A stretch of DNA of 64,000 nucleotides, from NCBI RefSeq assembly GCF_003254395.2, contig NC_037639.1:8360501-8424500 (forward strand). Direction: 5' to 3'. Shown one piece after another: positions 1-12,102 of the stretch. The notes below the pieces were generated by a model. The model was given only the letters and a program-made list of their open reading frames with translations, searched no databases and was not told the DNA's origin. The number at the start of each line of letters is the position of its first letter. Position 1 is the stretch's first letter. The stretch is from Apis mellifera. Lineage: Eukaryota; Arthropoda; Insecta; Hymenoptera; Apidae. The position numbers were made by a program, and so were the translations under genes.

Positions 1-181
1 TCTTCTCGAGGGAGAAAGAAAACGACGCGGTTGAACCTCGTCCCATCCCAGGGCTCCCCCTTTGGCGCGTCAACATCGCACAGAAGCTTCATTTTCGCGC
101 CGAAAAACACGAGCTTTTTGCCCCGAGGCATAAAGGCCTCGCCTCGCGACAGCTTATTTCCTCAAACTAACTCTTCTCGAC

Positions 182-226
182 CTTCTTCCTCCTCCTCCTC
201 CTCCTCTTCTTCTTCTTCTTCTTCTT
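182..226. repeat. (TCC)n/(TTC)n microsatellite
   Basis: A compound trinucleotide run: TCC units followed by TTC units. On the plus strand it translates as a serine run, which explains the apparent poly-Ser frame crossing it. Confidence 0.9.
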
Positions 227-1050
227 GGTTCCACGCGCCGACACTTTCCTCCTTAAATCATCCCTTCCACCCGTGCTAGAATATTACCCGGGCATAACCG
301 ATCCGAATTATTTAAGAAACTCAATAAACATTGGACCGAACGAGCGAACAGTAATAAACGATGCAAATTTGTCTTCCAACCTTTCGAGGGCCTTTTTTCC
401 ACACGTTCCGGAGACCGGTCCGCCGGTGCATATCTCACGAGACGATTTCTCGCACGTCCTGCAGCCCGACTACACTTTTACGATATATCCTGGCCACGGC
501 AAAATGCCACGGACCTTCGAACTCCACCACGGCTCTTCTTGCCTTCGTTTCCATCGGTGGTCAAATCGATTTCGGCCAGGATTGAAGATAAGGTTTACGG
601 TCGCGTTTTTGTCGGGTCGACGTTTCGACCAGTTCATAAGCGCATCGAGAACCGTTCCTTTCCTTATTTCTCCCTTCCCTCCCTCCCCCCCTCTCTCTCT
701 TATTCCACGTTATTTCTTTTCAAGTTTATTCGCGTACACGTGGTCGTCCGAGCGTTAAAACGAGACGCCTTTCGGGTAGCCACCCGACGCATTTCACACG
801 TGTCAATCGCGCAAAGATTTACTGTTCTTTCTGCTTCGTTTCCTCGCGACTTCTATACGGCCTGCACCACGACACCTCGTCCTTCCTTCCCATCCATCCG
901 ACCCATCCACCCGCTTCTCGCGCGCTTCGCTTTCCCTCTGCTCGCTCTCGCGCATACTTCGTAAATCATCCCGCGAAATTTGCGCCCGAGCAAGACGTTT
1001 ACGGTTGCCAGCTTATTGGTTCGAAATGTTCCGAGAATATCTGCCCGATA

Positions 1051-1078
1051 TTTTTTCCTTTTTCCTTTTTTTTTTTTG
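1051..1078. repeat. T-rich tract
   Basis: Interrupted poly-T with a few C residues. On its own it has no sign of being a splice acceptor, because no AG follows closely. Confidence 0.8.
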
Positions 1079-2813
1079 TTTAAAGATTTAAGAGACCCGT
1101 GACCGATGGAGGAAAGGAAACGAATGCAGGAAATAGATTACCCTTCCGTGGAATTTTCGAGTTTTTAAGTATTTCTGAAAAGTAAAAGTCCCCGAGACTC
1201 TCTTTGCAATTATTCGATGCAATTTTTATTCCTTTCTCCAATTACTTTGTTTCAACAGTTTTACCTAATTTTACTTTCCAGTTAATACTGTGCGCGATTC
1301 GATATTCTTGGCACGCTCAGACAGATCCCAATATTTCCCCGCATCGGCGCGAAATGCCGACCAATTTCCCTCCGTCTAATTTGCCTACGCTGTTTCGGGG
1401 TAACAGTATTACGCGAAGAATTCCCAGGCCGATGCGTCAGAGCGTCGAAGCTCGAGGGGAAATTCCAGCGAGAAGATGTCGAAATCGGTTTCCGCGAGAA
1501 CGGAACGCGTCATCCCGAAGGCTCGCACGGCTGCGTTCCTCTTCGAGGCTTCCCTCTCCCGCTGCACGAACGAGGAAACGTTACCTCTCGTACAGGAGGA
1601 ATAACAATGGGGCAACGAGGGCCGAGGTATACGGGAAATTAAATATTTGTTCACGGAGGAAGAAGGTCATCGTATCGGAATACATTTTCCGATGGCGACG
1701 TGGCACGCATTCGTGGCGGGACGCGCTTCGTGATTTAATTAATTCTCGATCGTGCATCCGGACTGAGATTCGTATATATATGTATGTGTATGTGTACAAG
1801 AAAGTTGAGTCACTCGATTCGAGAAGAATTCTGCGTGATGCTACGTGGATAAAGAACAAAGAAGGAGAACGAGTGAAGGCAAAATGGATGGGTGTGGATT
1901 TTATAGAATTTTTACTTCTCTGGTCAGATTTACGTTTCAAGTGATTGAAATATTGATAATAAATTTTTAGCGTTATATGAAAAAGTGGATATCGTTTTTC
2001 CAGAATTTGTTTCTTCTTTTTAATTCATAGCGTTAGAGAAACGATGAGAAAATCAATATACTCGCGTGATTCTTCATAATCCACTTTTTCTAAATTTCCA
2101 CGATTAAATTATAGTCGTGTTTAGTTTACTAACACTTCGAAAGAAAGTTTCTTGCGGTTAGGACAGCAAAAAAAGTTCGATGTTCAAGCCGGATGAATCG
2201 AACGAAAGAAAAAGCTACTATTTATCTTGCTTTTTATCTTCAAGATCTTCATTGTTATATTTGTACTTAAGACACGAGGACAGAAAATATTTCCTTCTTT
2301 CAAACATAAATTCGAACAACACTCCCTATTTTCCAACGTGACAAATTCTTAAAAAAAAAAAAAAACCGAATTCTACTCTGCAAGAATTCGAGAGACTCGA
2401 TCTCCTTCTCAAAACAAAAACATCTCGAAGCTTTCTTGAAAGCATCCAATCGTTGGCCGCATTGTTCCACGAGCGTATTCTTTATACCGCGTTCCACAAC
2501 GAAACGGCATTTCAATTGAAGCGTGCACGTTTTAACACGGGGCGACGATATGGATAGATACGGATAGATCCGGGGTCGATAAGCCGTGTTAATACGCCGT
2601 GGTAGCGCGGCGTTCAAGATCGAACGGTGGTAAAGATGACAGGCTCTCGGTATATGACATAGCCCGCGGTACGACAGGTGGCTTCTCCAAGAGCCGGGGC
2701 TCGAAAGATCCGATTTTCACGCGCCACGTCCTCCCGATCCATTCCATTCCATTATACGACCGTTCTATTCCGCGCACGAGGCCATTCCGTTAGGAATCTC
2801 ATCTGCGTTCCCA

Positions 2814-2839
2814 CAACAACAACAACAACAACAACAACA
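2814..2839. repeat. (CAA)n microsatellite
   Basis: About nine uninterrupted CAA units. The opposite strand reads as a leucine run, so the frames crossing it are low complexity. Confidence 0.92.
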
Positions 2840-4036
2840 GAACGCGCGAAATCCTCTCGAATCGACGAGCCGCTATATCGAGACGAAGTCGGAAGATCGC
2901 AACAAGGATCCGCGCGAGGAGGTCTTGCAGAGAGCGGATGGGCGAGAGAAGAAAAAGCACCGTTGGAATTCTTCGAGAGGGTCTTGCATCGGTATCGGAA
3001 ACATCGTCGTTAGCGAGACAAGGTGGAATCGTGGGCAACCCGAGGCGAACGCCTCTAATTATTCTCGCGGAGATCGATTTCCTGCTTCGAGGATGATAGT
3101 CACCGCCTCGAGCCCGTTTCTCCAACCCGTGTACTCGGACGAGATAACGAGAGAACCGGCGTTTCCACTTGCCGCGATTTTATAACGAAACGAGCCGAGA
3201 TCGGCGCGGGATCGATCGGTGTATTGGACGATCCTCGATCCTGGATTTGAATCGGTACAATCGATAGATTTCCCTTTGGCTCGTTGTTCCAAACACTATG
3301 CTTTTGATATATTGTCAAAAGCGGGTCATACTTCGTTGTGACAGAAAACTTTCATCTCGTTCGTTTCACATATGATAAACTGTACGGTGATATATTGGAA
3401 TCGAGTACAATCGAAAGTTCGTGTAGTAAAAAATCTTCGACGCCGCTTATAAATTTCGAAAACTCTTCGCTTTTAAAATAACTCTTATCGGAAATTAATT
3501 AACGGAGGATACGTAATTTATGTCAACGTTAAATTCGATCTCTTTCCTCTCTTTCCTCTCCTCGATGATATTCAGCGGGTGTTTACGAGGAGGGGGTTTG
3601 TGGTCGACGACGAAAAGCGCGGCCGCTTAATAAAACTCGGGCAAACAGGTTGATACGATCGCTCGCTCGGGCAAATTTAGTCCTCGACATAATAATTTTC
3701 ATTTGGGCCCGTCATCGCGCTCGCTCGGCTTACGGGAATCTTAATCATGCTCGGTCGCGGAGGAACGCGCCACTCTTGCCGCGCTTCCTCGCCGGTTTAC
3801 CTATTCATGCGAGCCTTTGCACCGTGTTAATGAAAAATGCGGCCAGTCAGCTGGTGCTCGTCCTTACTGCATACCGGGTGACCGTGTACACCGCGCGCCG
3901 CTCGTTACTGTCGCTCCACAGGGGAAAAGAAATGTTCATGAACGTCGTGCACGAGCTCGTTGACGAATAAAATGCTCGTTTTATCGTGGCGAGTTTCAGC
4001 GCGATGCACTTAAGTCGAAGATTCATCGTTTTAGCG

Positions 4037-4122
4037 TTTTTTTTCTTTCCGTTTTTTTCCCTCTCTTTTTTCCTTTTTTCTCTCTTTCTTTCTTTCTTTT
4101 TTTCTTCTTTTTCTTCCCTTTT
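4037..4122. repeat. long polypyrimidine tract
   Basis: An almost pure T/C tract of about 85 bases with blocks of TTTC. No AG acceptor follows immediately. It gives an artificial Phe/Ser-rich frame on the plus strand. Confidence 0.85.
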
Positions 4123-4235
4123 AAGAAAGGATCAGCGAGAGTACACAGCGCAGATTATTATCACGAGCTTTTCATTCGTCGTCGTTTTCCCCTTTTTATC
4201 GAGCTGAATGGGAATGAGAATATTGTTCGATATAA

Positions 4236-4318
4236 GCTATAATATTCTTGATTGATATTTATAGATTATTTATGGTATATATATTATGCATGATATAGCG
4301 GCTATTATATTCTTGATT
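4236..4318 (+). repeat. direct repeat pair, 65-bp spacing
   Basis: An 18-base segment at 4236-4253 recurs at 4301-4318 with one mismatch. The sequence just before each copy (a GATATA motif) is also similar, so the duplicated unit is probably a little longer. Both copies lie in AT-rich DNA. Confidence 0.65.
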
Positions 4319-4427
4319 ACAATAATAAACGTAGGTAAAATTCTTTACGATATCTTTTCCTCGAAGTAATTTATTCTCGAGGGAAATAATTCTTTTTCTT
4401 CTCCTTCTTCTCTCCTCGTCGGGGATC

Positions 4428-4722
4428 AGATTATCTTGTAACCAAATAGAATATAATATATATCGTTCGTTTTAACAATTTTTATAAAAATATATTTCTA
4501 GACGCGATTCATATTTTCCCCGCCTCCGAACGATTCTTCTCATTTTATTTCATTCCACCAAAACAAAAAAACGAAAAAAAGAAAAAGAATACAGGTCAAT
4601 TTATCTCGCAACCACGCGGAATATAATATTCCCTATATTGATACTTGATAACGTCCCAAGTAATCGAAATCCTTTATGAAATATATTTTCTACGGCTAAT
4701 TCATATTTCTCTCCCTCCCCAC
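4428..4722 (+). repeat. diverged tandem duplication, two copies
   Basis: The segment at about 4428-4530 aligns in order with about 4598-4722. Both contain TTATCT, then AACCA, then AATATAATAT, at an offset of 170 bp. Both then contain a TATATTT...CTA block and ATTCATATTT, at an offset of 192 bp, followed by a C/T-rich tail. The change of offset implies an indel of about 22 bp. The spacing and shared order are seen directly; the origin by duplication is inferred. Confidence 0.6.
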
Positions 4723-4901
4723 CCATAATCCCATTTAGCATCGATTCCACGAATATATATATATAAAACTCCTCCTCCGTTTTTATCAATCGGCGGGTAA
4801 TCACGTTCCTTTCAATCTTGTTGCCCCAAGTTAATTGAACCAGGAGGACAATCTATCCTGCATCGAAAACAACATTGCACTCGATAGCGTGTCACATCCG
4901 G

Positions 4902-4920
4902 ATATATATATATATATATA
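4902..4920. repeat. (AT)n microsatellite
   Basis: An uninterrupted alternating A/T run of about 19 bases. A shorter AT run lies at 4752-4766. Confidence 0.9.
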
Positions 4921-5400
4921 CACGGATGGATAATCGGTTCGGATACACAACCGGAAAAATCCATCAGGGGGGAAAGCTGTGATGGTGGACCCGATAATGA
5001 GACCATCGATGAGACGCGTTAATATCTCGCGTATATCAATACACCAAAACCTCTCCTTAAAACGCTCCAACCAATCCCGTTAACCAATATCCGATCCCGT
5101 CCTGCAAAACACAGGGCCCCCATTAATAACAACAATATCGGGGTATTGGATAACCGTCAACCAACTTGTTCGAGGTATACATCGCTCGTTATCTATCGCG
5201 CTCGATCGCTCGTCTGATCGACATCGGCTTTGTAAACTTGGAGGAAGTTCGTTTCCATTCAAGAACGTCCCGAACGTCGAGGAATTTCGCTTCGAGTGCC
5301 ACGAAACGGACGACGAGAGAGAGAGGGGGAGGGAGAGAGATTGCTACTTTCCACCGCATCGCTTCTCTTTCTCCTCTTCTCCAAGGAAATTGCGAGAAAT

Positions 5401-5420
5401 TGGCTGGCTGGCTGGCTGGC
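5401..5420. repeat. (TGGC)5 microsatellite
   Basis: Five perfect tetranucleotide units. Confidence 0.95.
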
Positions 5421-5546
5421 GGTTAGATGTGGAACAACCGAGAAACAGGTGTAAGGGGAATAATATAATTACGCGCGTTGCTCAAGGAATGCATTCTTGT
5501 TGGGAACGTGGCTTTATCGTTACTGTCTCTCGAGAATGTATCTTTA

Positions 5547-5549
<3 letters not shown>

Positions 5550-5579
<30 letters not shown>
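5550..5579. repeat. (TTA)n microsatellite
   Basis: Around ten trinucleotide units. It reads as isoleucine in one plus frame, which explains the poly-Ile frame there. Confidence 0.93.
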
Positions 5580-5580
<1 letters not shown>

Positions 5581-6056
5581 ACGAGTAAGTTTAAAAAAAA
5601 TTAAAGCCCCTGATGCTTGGACTTTGATGCCCTTCTGAAAGAATTTCTATCTTGAGTAGAGATTGCAACAGTCACGGAACCATTAATCGATACGAATCGT
5701 AGTCAGGATCTTGATGGAGCTTAATCAGCTTGTTAGAATCAAGGATGTTGCGATTGTTGCGGGTGTTCGCAAATATTTCCATCCTGTATAATTTTGCAAG
5801 GATGATGGTATGATGTGACGTGTTTATAAAATGGATCCCCCATTGATGTAATGGCATACCTCCAATTCTCTGCTCGGTTCTCTTAATTAAAATCTGTTCA
5901 CGCTTGTGCAAAACGCAAAGTGTAAGAAAGTTCGTTAAGCTCGAGGAATAGTTTCCAGGTTAAGTGAAGTTGAATTGCCGGTTGAAAGGCATCGAATCAT
6001 TTTCCGAGTTATTTTTTATATCCGAGATATTTTATACTCGATTTCGATTACTTCGA

Positions 6057-6800
6057 AGCAAGTAACGTTTAATTTTTAACCCTCTCGTTTGGTTGTTTTT
6101 AAAAATTTCTCTCGAGTTTTGACCACTTTTCATTCATCTCGATGAATGAGACAGTAAAATTAATAATGGGAATGGTAAAATTGAATTTTCCGTTTAAAAG
6201 TATCTATCTGGAACTCATAATTCCTGGTCATTCTTTTTAATTCTCTCGTATCTCTTCGTTCATCTCGGAGATAAATAACGAGAAAGTCAAAACTGAATTT
6301 CCTGCTTTTAAAGTATATCCATTTAAAAATTTTACTCTCAATTTCCATGTTACAGTATTATTTTATAATCTTCTCGTGTCGTCCCGTTACTCGTCCCGAA
6401 TAATAAACGTAACAAATCACATACAAAAAAAAAAAGAAAAGAAAAAAAAGAAAGAAGAAAAGAAGATAAAATTTCAAAAGGTACAAAAAGGATAAATCAA
6501 AAGTGTCACTACTTCTTCGATTCCATTTCGCGTATATCTTTCATCTCGAACAAATAATAAAATTACCAAATACCCAAAGAGCAATGAAATTAAATTCTCC
6601 ACTTTGAAAAAAAAAAAAAGAATCTCGAATTTTCACCACTCTCGTACGAAAGAAATACGTACAAAATTCCATTCCTAATTCCGCTCGCGTATCCTCACTT
6701 CGAACGAAATATAATAAAATTACCAGATACAAAAGAGCAACAAAAGTAAATTCCCCACTTTTTAAAAGGATTTCAAAATTCCATCCTTTTCCTTTTCCTT
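6057..6800 (+). repeat. degenerate minisatellite-like array, about five copies
   Basis: An element built around TTCATCTCG recurs at 6133, 6259, about 6389 (degenerate), 6540 and 6693 (degenerate), with spacings of about 126-154 bp. After each anchor comes an AATAATAAAAT-like segment, then a segment like AAATT-TCC-CTTT, then A-rich sequence and a TCTCGAATTTTCACCACT-like link. The last two copies are the most alike. Poly-A expansions separate some units. I aligned the copies by eye, so the boundaries are approximate. Confidence 0.6.
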
Positions 6801-6860
6801 TTTTTTTTTCTTTCTTTCTTCCTTCCTTTTTATCTCACTACTATAAAAATCCACTCTGTA

Positions 6861-8260
6861 GATTTTTAATCACACCGCTTCCACGGCTAAAGGTTCTCAG
6901 GCGTGGATCCGAAAAGCTCGTGATATTTCATCCGTCTCACCCGTTACGTGTTGCATTATGCGCCATGAAGGGATCCACTACGCGGCACATACTAAATGTC
7001 TACATAGATACCTAAAATACATACTTAGCCTCATGCGTGGTGGCGCATAAAAGTGCATAAGAGATGGCTATCCCTGAGAGCGAAGGGAAGACATAGGCAC
7101 CTGCATTATAAGTTCTCCCTCTCCCTGCACAGCGTACACACCGTCCATTTATTGCCGGCTTTTCACCCGTGCTCGAGGCGTGTCCCAAAGCTCGGAGCTT
7201 TGTGCTTTCGCCAGCTCGTATCAACGAGCCTGAATGCTGTTCGCGAATATCGCTGTAAATCGGGTCGACCGGCCGTTCGCGGCAAATGATTAAACCACGT
7301 CGATCGAACACGCTGGCGCTTCAGATCCTGATCGACTTCGCACCGTTCCCTAGATCCATAATGCGCTTCAACCACTGGGGACGTTATCGATAACGGCCAC
7401 GTCGTTGGCCTTGCAAATTTTCGATTCGAACTCGAAACGTTCGTTATATAATAAAATTTGCCACTTTTTTTTTCTTCTTTTTTCTTTTTAGTACTCTGAC
7501 CAATAATTTTTTGAATTTTTAACGATTATCGATCTATAGATATCGATAGACGGATAAAAGTTTTCATTGAAAGTTCAAGAATCGAGTAAACAAAAATTAT
7601 CGAAAAGAATTTAGAATTTTAAAACTCTGATCTCCCTTCGAGGTTTCCAAAAGAATTGGAAAATCGGAGATTAAAAGATTCTGACTTGAAAAAAATCGAA
7701 AATTACTCCGTCGGGAAAGTTTATCGAGCTGAATGAATCGAAGGCAGGCAAATTGATTAGGAACGAAGGAGAAGAAATATCTCGGTTAATAGCAAAAGTT
7801 CGGTCTTTGTTCGGGGCTGGTTAAGAAGACGGTTGGCGCGGTCGAAAAGGCAATTTGTGTCCGCTGACTGGGCGCGAGCGTGTTCACCGATTAAGAAGAA
7901 CGCCGCTCGCGTCGATGATTAATAACCAGATTAATAGGCGGATAGGAAGTTGCGAAGAACACCTCTTTCTTTCTCTCCTTCCCTCCCCATCCCCCTTTTT
8001 TTCGTTCGCAATTGGAAAAAAGAAGAATTTCAACTGAGAGATAGCGAGGGCGAGAAGAGAAAGACGAACGGACGGACGGACGGACGGACGCGGAGAGGAA
8101 CGAGTTAACTTGTTTCGAAGAGGAAGAGCGAAGAATCGAATACGGTCCTTCGTTTTCTACGTCTCGTTTCGGCGACTCGAGACTAATTTATAATTCCATC
8201 AGTATCTGTTCCAAAAGGGGATTCGAAAAGAAAACCAACACGGTCAGCCTTGGTTTTTTG
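6861..8260. other. mixed-composition non-coding stretch
   Basis: No gene is recognised. About 6880-7390 is complex, unique and GC-richer than its flanks, with overlapping open frames on both strands that lack credible starts or domains. From 7440 to 7850 it is AT-rich with TATCGATA-type motifs. An ACGG microsatellite lies near the right end. The 6.9-7.4 kb island would be my first choice here for a conserved non-coding element, but nothing in the sequence proves constraint. Confidence 0.4.
8068..8090. repeat. (ACGG)n microsatellite
   Basis: Nearly six perfect tetranucleotide units. Confidence 0.93.
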
Positions 8261-8265
8261 GTTAA

Positions 8266-8293
8266 TTTTTTTTTTCTTTTTTTTTTTTTTTTT
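8266..8293. repeat. poly-T tract
   Basis: A T run with one C. No adjacent gene structure is visible. Confidence 0.88.
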
Positions 8294-8606
8294 CATTTAA
8301 AGGAGACTCTCTCGAAATTACCATGATGTTTAATTACAGGTTTTACGGCGGATATATCTTGGCGCGCATGTACGCGACGAGTTTTATTAGCGTAATATTA
8401 ATCACGAGAGATGTGGCAAATCTCGATGAAATTAATAATGTTATTATATTATTAACGGGTGTACCTTTCTAATGAATAATAAATTTTGAATAATAAAAAG
8501 AACCAATCGTAGGAGAAATGAAGATTTGAGGAGGAAAATATTCTTCGAGTAAACTCTGAAGAGAGATTAGATTAAGAAGACACGAAAAAGAAATATCGAT
8601 CCACAC

Positions 8607-8657
8607 TTTCCATAAGATGTAATCTTTCCTTAACATATTTACATCTTATTATGGAAA
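8607..8657. repeat. inverted repeat / 51-nt hairpin
   Basis: The arm 8607-8622 (TTTCCATAAGATGTAA) pairs with 8639-8657 over all 16 positions if three bases on the 3' arm are bulged. The loop is 16 nt (8623-8638). The stem is shorter than a normal microRNA precursor and both arms are AT-rich. Options are a small decayed palindromic element, a structured RNA, or chance in AT-rich DNA. Confidence 0.7.
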
Positions 8658-8659
8658 AC

Positions 8660-11371
8660 TTTCACGTGTAATTATAACGACTTTTAACTCTTCCAAAGAT
8701 AATAATTCCTTGATATCTTTCGATAAATCCACGTAAAAAAAGAGAGAGAGAGAAAAAAGAAGAGAAAAAAAAGTTAATTATAGAAATTGCATCCACTCGA
8801 AACGAAAATAAATATGTAAACCTCAATCTGCCATGCGGGGAAAGACCGCAAGAGCGGTCGCAATCTGTTAATATACTCGTCATGAACGAGGCGAGCATTT
8901 CACCCAATCGAATCCAGAGTCGATGATGAACCGACCGTAATATAGAACGTAATCGAAGAGAAAACGCGGTCGAGGAGAGAAAAGAATCGTGGAACAAGAA
9001 GAACAAACCCCGTACGCCAATTTAACCTCGTACAAAGAACTTTGATCCTTGCTACTACCTCCTCCCTCTCCTTCGTGCTCGAGGTCTTCCTTATTTTCCA
9101 GCTGGTTAACGTCCATGAACGAGTCCTTACGGGACGCGAGAACAACCGGGGACATTATCAATGGATCTATCTTCGCGTTTGTGTGCGCAAACGCACCACT
9201 TAACGCACCGGTGTGCGCGTTAAACGCGCCTTCTTAAACAACCGCCTCGTGGCCGCTACACGCAATATCCCACATTCTCCGTTCTTCGCCACGCGAACAC
9301 GATCAACACTCCGCTCTCCTCGTAGAGCAGGTACATTAGCGGCGTTTCTATAAAAGCTCCCTATTAATTTCTAAATTCCATTTTCTGCGTTTCTTCGCGG
9401 GGATCGTTCGGGGCGAGATCGTTGGAAATCGCATCAAAACTTCAAGACTTAATTTCTCGGTAGACCGGCTACCGGGGAGATTCATATTCCTCGAAATGGG
9501 CCGCGATACGGAACTTGCTTGCTCTGAAGATCTTAATTTAACGTTAACTCCAACTACACCTTTCCTCGTGTTCCGGTTTTAATAAAATTCATGATTAAAA
9601 TTTCGAATTCCATCGCTATTGGACGATAGATGGACAGTTTCTCAAAGGAGAACTGAAACGGGATCAATCTCTTCTCAAGGATTGTACCGGTTGCAACCAT
9701 CATTGAAACGTATTTTCTTTACTTTCTCGGGATTATCAGTATCATCATGTTATCCAAATCTTCTTTCGAGAGACCAACGTTATAACTTTGTTTGTTAACA
9801 TTAAATTGTCAAAGCTCATTTGAGCGTGGTAATTTTTTCTTTTTTGCACGATCCGTTACGTTGATTCTTCTCGAATAAAAATTAAAATTACTTTTTTATA
9901 AATTTCAACGCTTTAATTGTTGCTTTAATAACACGACTTGTTTTAAAGAAGAGGAACAACGAAACAAGACACCATCCCATCCTCCCCGAGATCATTTTTT
10001 CTCGGCCATTTCGCCATTCACCGGCTCGATTCCCATTTTTTTGACCGCACAATAATTCCTCGACAATAATTCCCGTCAGCTCGTTCCGCTATCGCTTCAT
10101 TTCCAGCTTGTCTCCTTAGCTCGAGGTGCTAAATAGGGTTCAACGCGCTGGAGTAGGGTACAATGAGACGCGAGCGGGCCCCTTTGATCACACCTGACAT
10201 TCGGAATTTTCATAATTTATTCCATGCTCCGGGCTCCCTTCGGTGTATATATCCTTTATCCCTTCCCGCCACCCCCTCCCGAACGCGCCGCCATAGGTGG
10301 AGGCCTATTCGTTACAGACGTCCGCTTCGCGCGCGGCTCATCGAAGTACACGCGAGTGCATTAACACCGGGTGTACCCGTCATAAATTAAGAGTCGAAAG
10401 ACCCAGGCGCGTGGGCAACGGTTAATAAGCTATTTAGATAAACGAACCCTCCGAGTTTCCCCCGATTTATTGCGTCCACTCCCGATGGAATCTTTTCAGG
10501 GACTTAGGAGGAGAGTTTCGTAGGATTCCGTGGTTGGAATATTAAATTCGACGAAAACGATCGATAGGCCCGTTTGAATTACGACTTCGAGTTAATCTGT
10601 GCGTTAAATTGAAATTCAACGCGATGCACCGCCGTTTCGTTAATAAAAAAATATGAAACTATATTTTCGTTTTCGATCTTCGTATGTAAGGTTATCTTTT
10701 TAAATAAATTTTAATACTTGCTTAAGTGCTAAGTGAATATTCTTGATATTTAATTCTGATACGCGTTATTAGTTTAGCACGGGTCGCGAACGGACGAAAT
10801 TTCGAATATTTTTCCGCCTCGTTACGGGACATGAATCAATCCACGTCGAATCACATTCCAGACGTACACGCACAGTTTCCAATAATTTCGACGACCTCTC
10901 TCGACGAGGCGCACGCCTTACACGGTTTTGGTCGGAACGGAAGTTCATTACAAAGCCTAATGCCTTTGGAAATTAGAATTCTCTGGATGCCGCGTTCCCG
11001 GAGCAAATTAGTTCAAAGACCAATTTCCATTCGTTCGTTAAAGCATGCGTCGCTAAATATTAATAAAGCCCGTCCGTAGAATGACGAACGGTGATAGACG
11101 AGTAACCCTTTCGTCTCGTGCAAATTTCTGTCACACGGCGTACGTACGAATTCCCCGAATACCAGACGGAATTCTATGGCTATATTGACTGGACTCTGGA
11201 CATGCATTCTGGACTGTGCCCCCGTAAAATACTCCGTGCGATTGTTTGTAATTAAAACACACCGGATTCACGAGTGAAAAACATTTCCCCGCCTTTCACG
11301 CGAAATTCCACGTTTTCCCTACAAAATAAACAATAAGATCTAAAATAATATCTAAAGCTCTTTCACCGGGG

Positions 11372-11402
<31 letters not shown>

Positions 11403-12099
11403 GAAGAGAAGAATAAAATGCTGTACAATCAAAAAGAATAATTCCATTAAGAATCTTCCACAGTCGGGAAGGCGAGACTTTCGTCCTGCTCTAAAAAAAG
11501 TAAAAAGAAAAAAAAGCTGCGGGCACTTTTACCCTCAGAGACAGGAGAAAAATGTTGAAACCTGCGTTACACGAAACGTTGCAGAAGCGACGAAAGAAAA
11601 AAGAGAGAGAGAGAGAGAAGGGAAAAAGAAGACGAAAAAAAAGAAAAAAGAAAAAGAGGAAACGAAATAAAAAACGAAGAGGGGTTAATTTCGTAAAATA
11701 CACGCGCTTTTATGGCTCACGCTGAGCGTAACATCACACGTTTTTACAGTATCCCCTCATTCTGCCCCGCGTAATATTCTCGACAGGAACAAAAATCTTC
11801 ACCGACCATGCTCCCCTTTCGTTCCGCCTCTACGTTTCAACCTCGTCGACGATGCACCTGAGAAGAGTCCTCGTTAAGGCTCCGTTAACTCCGCGGCGGA
11901 GGAACGAGCGGAGCCTGACAACGACGTGCTACGGCGTTCCCTGTGCACCACGCCAAACCAACACCACCAGAAGCAACCTGGCGGCGGGTGCGCCAACGGC
12001 CTAGGAATTACGTGGTGGATAATTAATTGGGTGACATGTCGTGTGTTGGTACGTCTGTGGTATTGGGGGGGGAGGATCCGTTATACCTATTCCACGGTG
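8660..12099. other. non-coding stretch, alternating composition
   Basis: No gene is recognised. Purine/pyrimidine tracts lie near 8740-8775 and 11590-11665. GC-richer DNA at about 8870-9400 and 10130-10420 carries chance frames on both strands. AT-rich DNA spans about 9540-9950 and 10630-10760. I found no tRNA B-box, transposon end or microRNA family seed. Confidence 0.45.
11373..11400. repeat. (GAAA)n microsatellite
   Basis: About seven tetranucleotide units, continuing into a looser purine-rich tail. Confidence 0.93.
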
Positions 12100-12102
12100 C
12101 GT

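Larger units (their letters stand above)
1..4025. other. CpG-rich non-coding stretch
   Basis: No gene is recognised here. The DNA is unique and CpG-rich apart from a TCC/TTC run, a T-tract and a CAA microsatellite. The longest open frame of the whole window lies at 1204-1944 (246 codons). It begins at TTG, its first ATG is near codon 51, and its product is Arg-rich without a family signature, so I do not call it a gene. A fair plus-strand 3' splice-site look-alike (pyrimidine-rich, ending TTTCCAG) ends near 1281. I see no transposon or structural RNA. Confidence 0.5.
4026..6860. other. AT-rich block with degenerate local duplications
   Basis: No gene is recognised. The block is AT-rich and contains a pyrimidine tract, AT, TGGC and TTA microsatellites, and three sets of diverged direct repeats described separately (4236-4318, 4428-4722 and about 6057-6800). 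The open frames are short and low in complexity. The density of decayed local duplications suggests slippage or unequal exchange in unconstrained DNA. Confidence 0.5.

Noticed and set aside
1204..1944. Longest open frame (246 codons, plus strand)
   Set aside because: It starts at TTG, its first ATG is about 50 codons in, its product is Arg/Ser-rich with no domain, and it overlaps shadow frames on the minus strand. CpG-rich DNA lowers the stop frequency enough to produce such frames.
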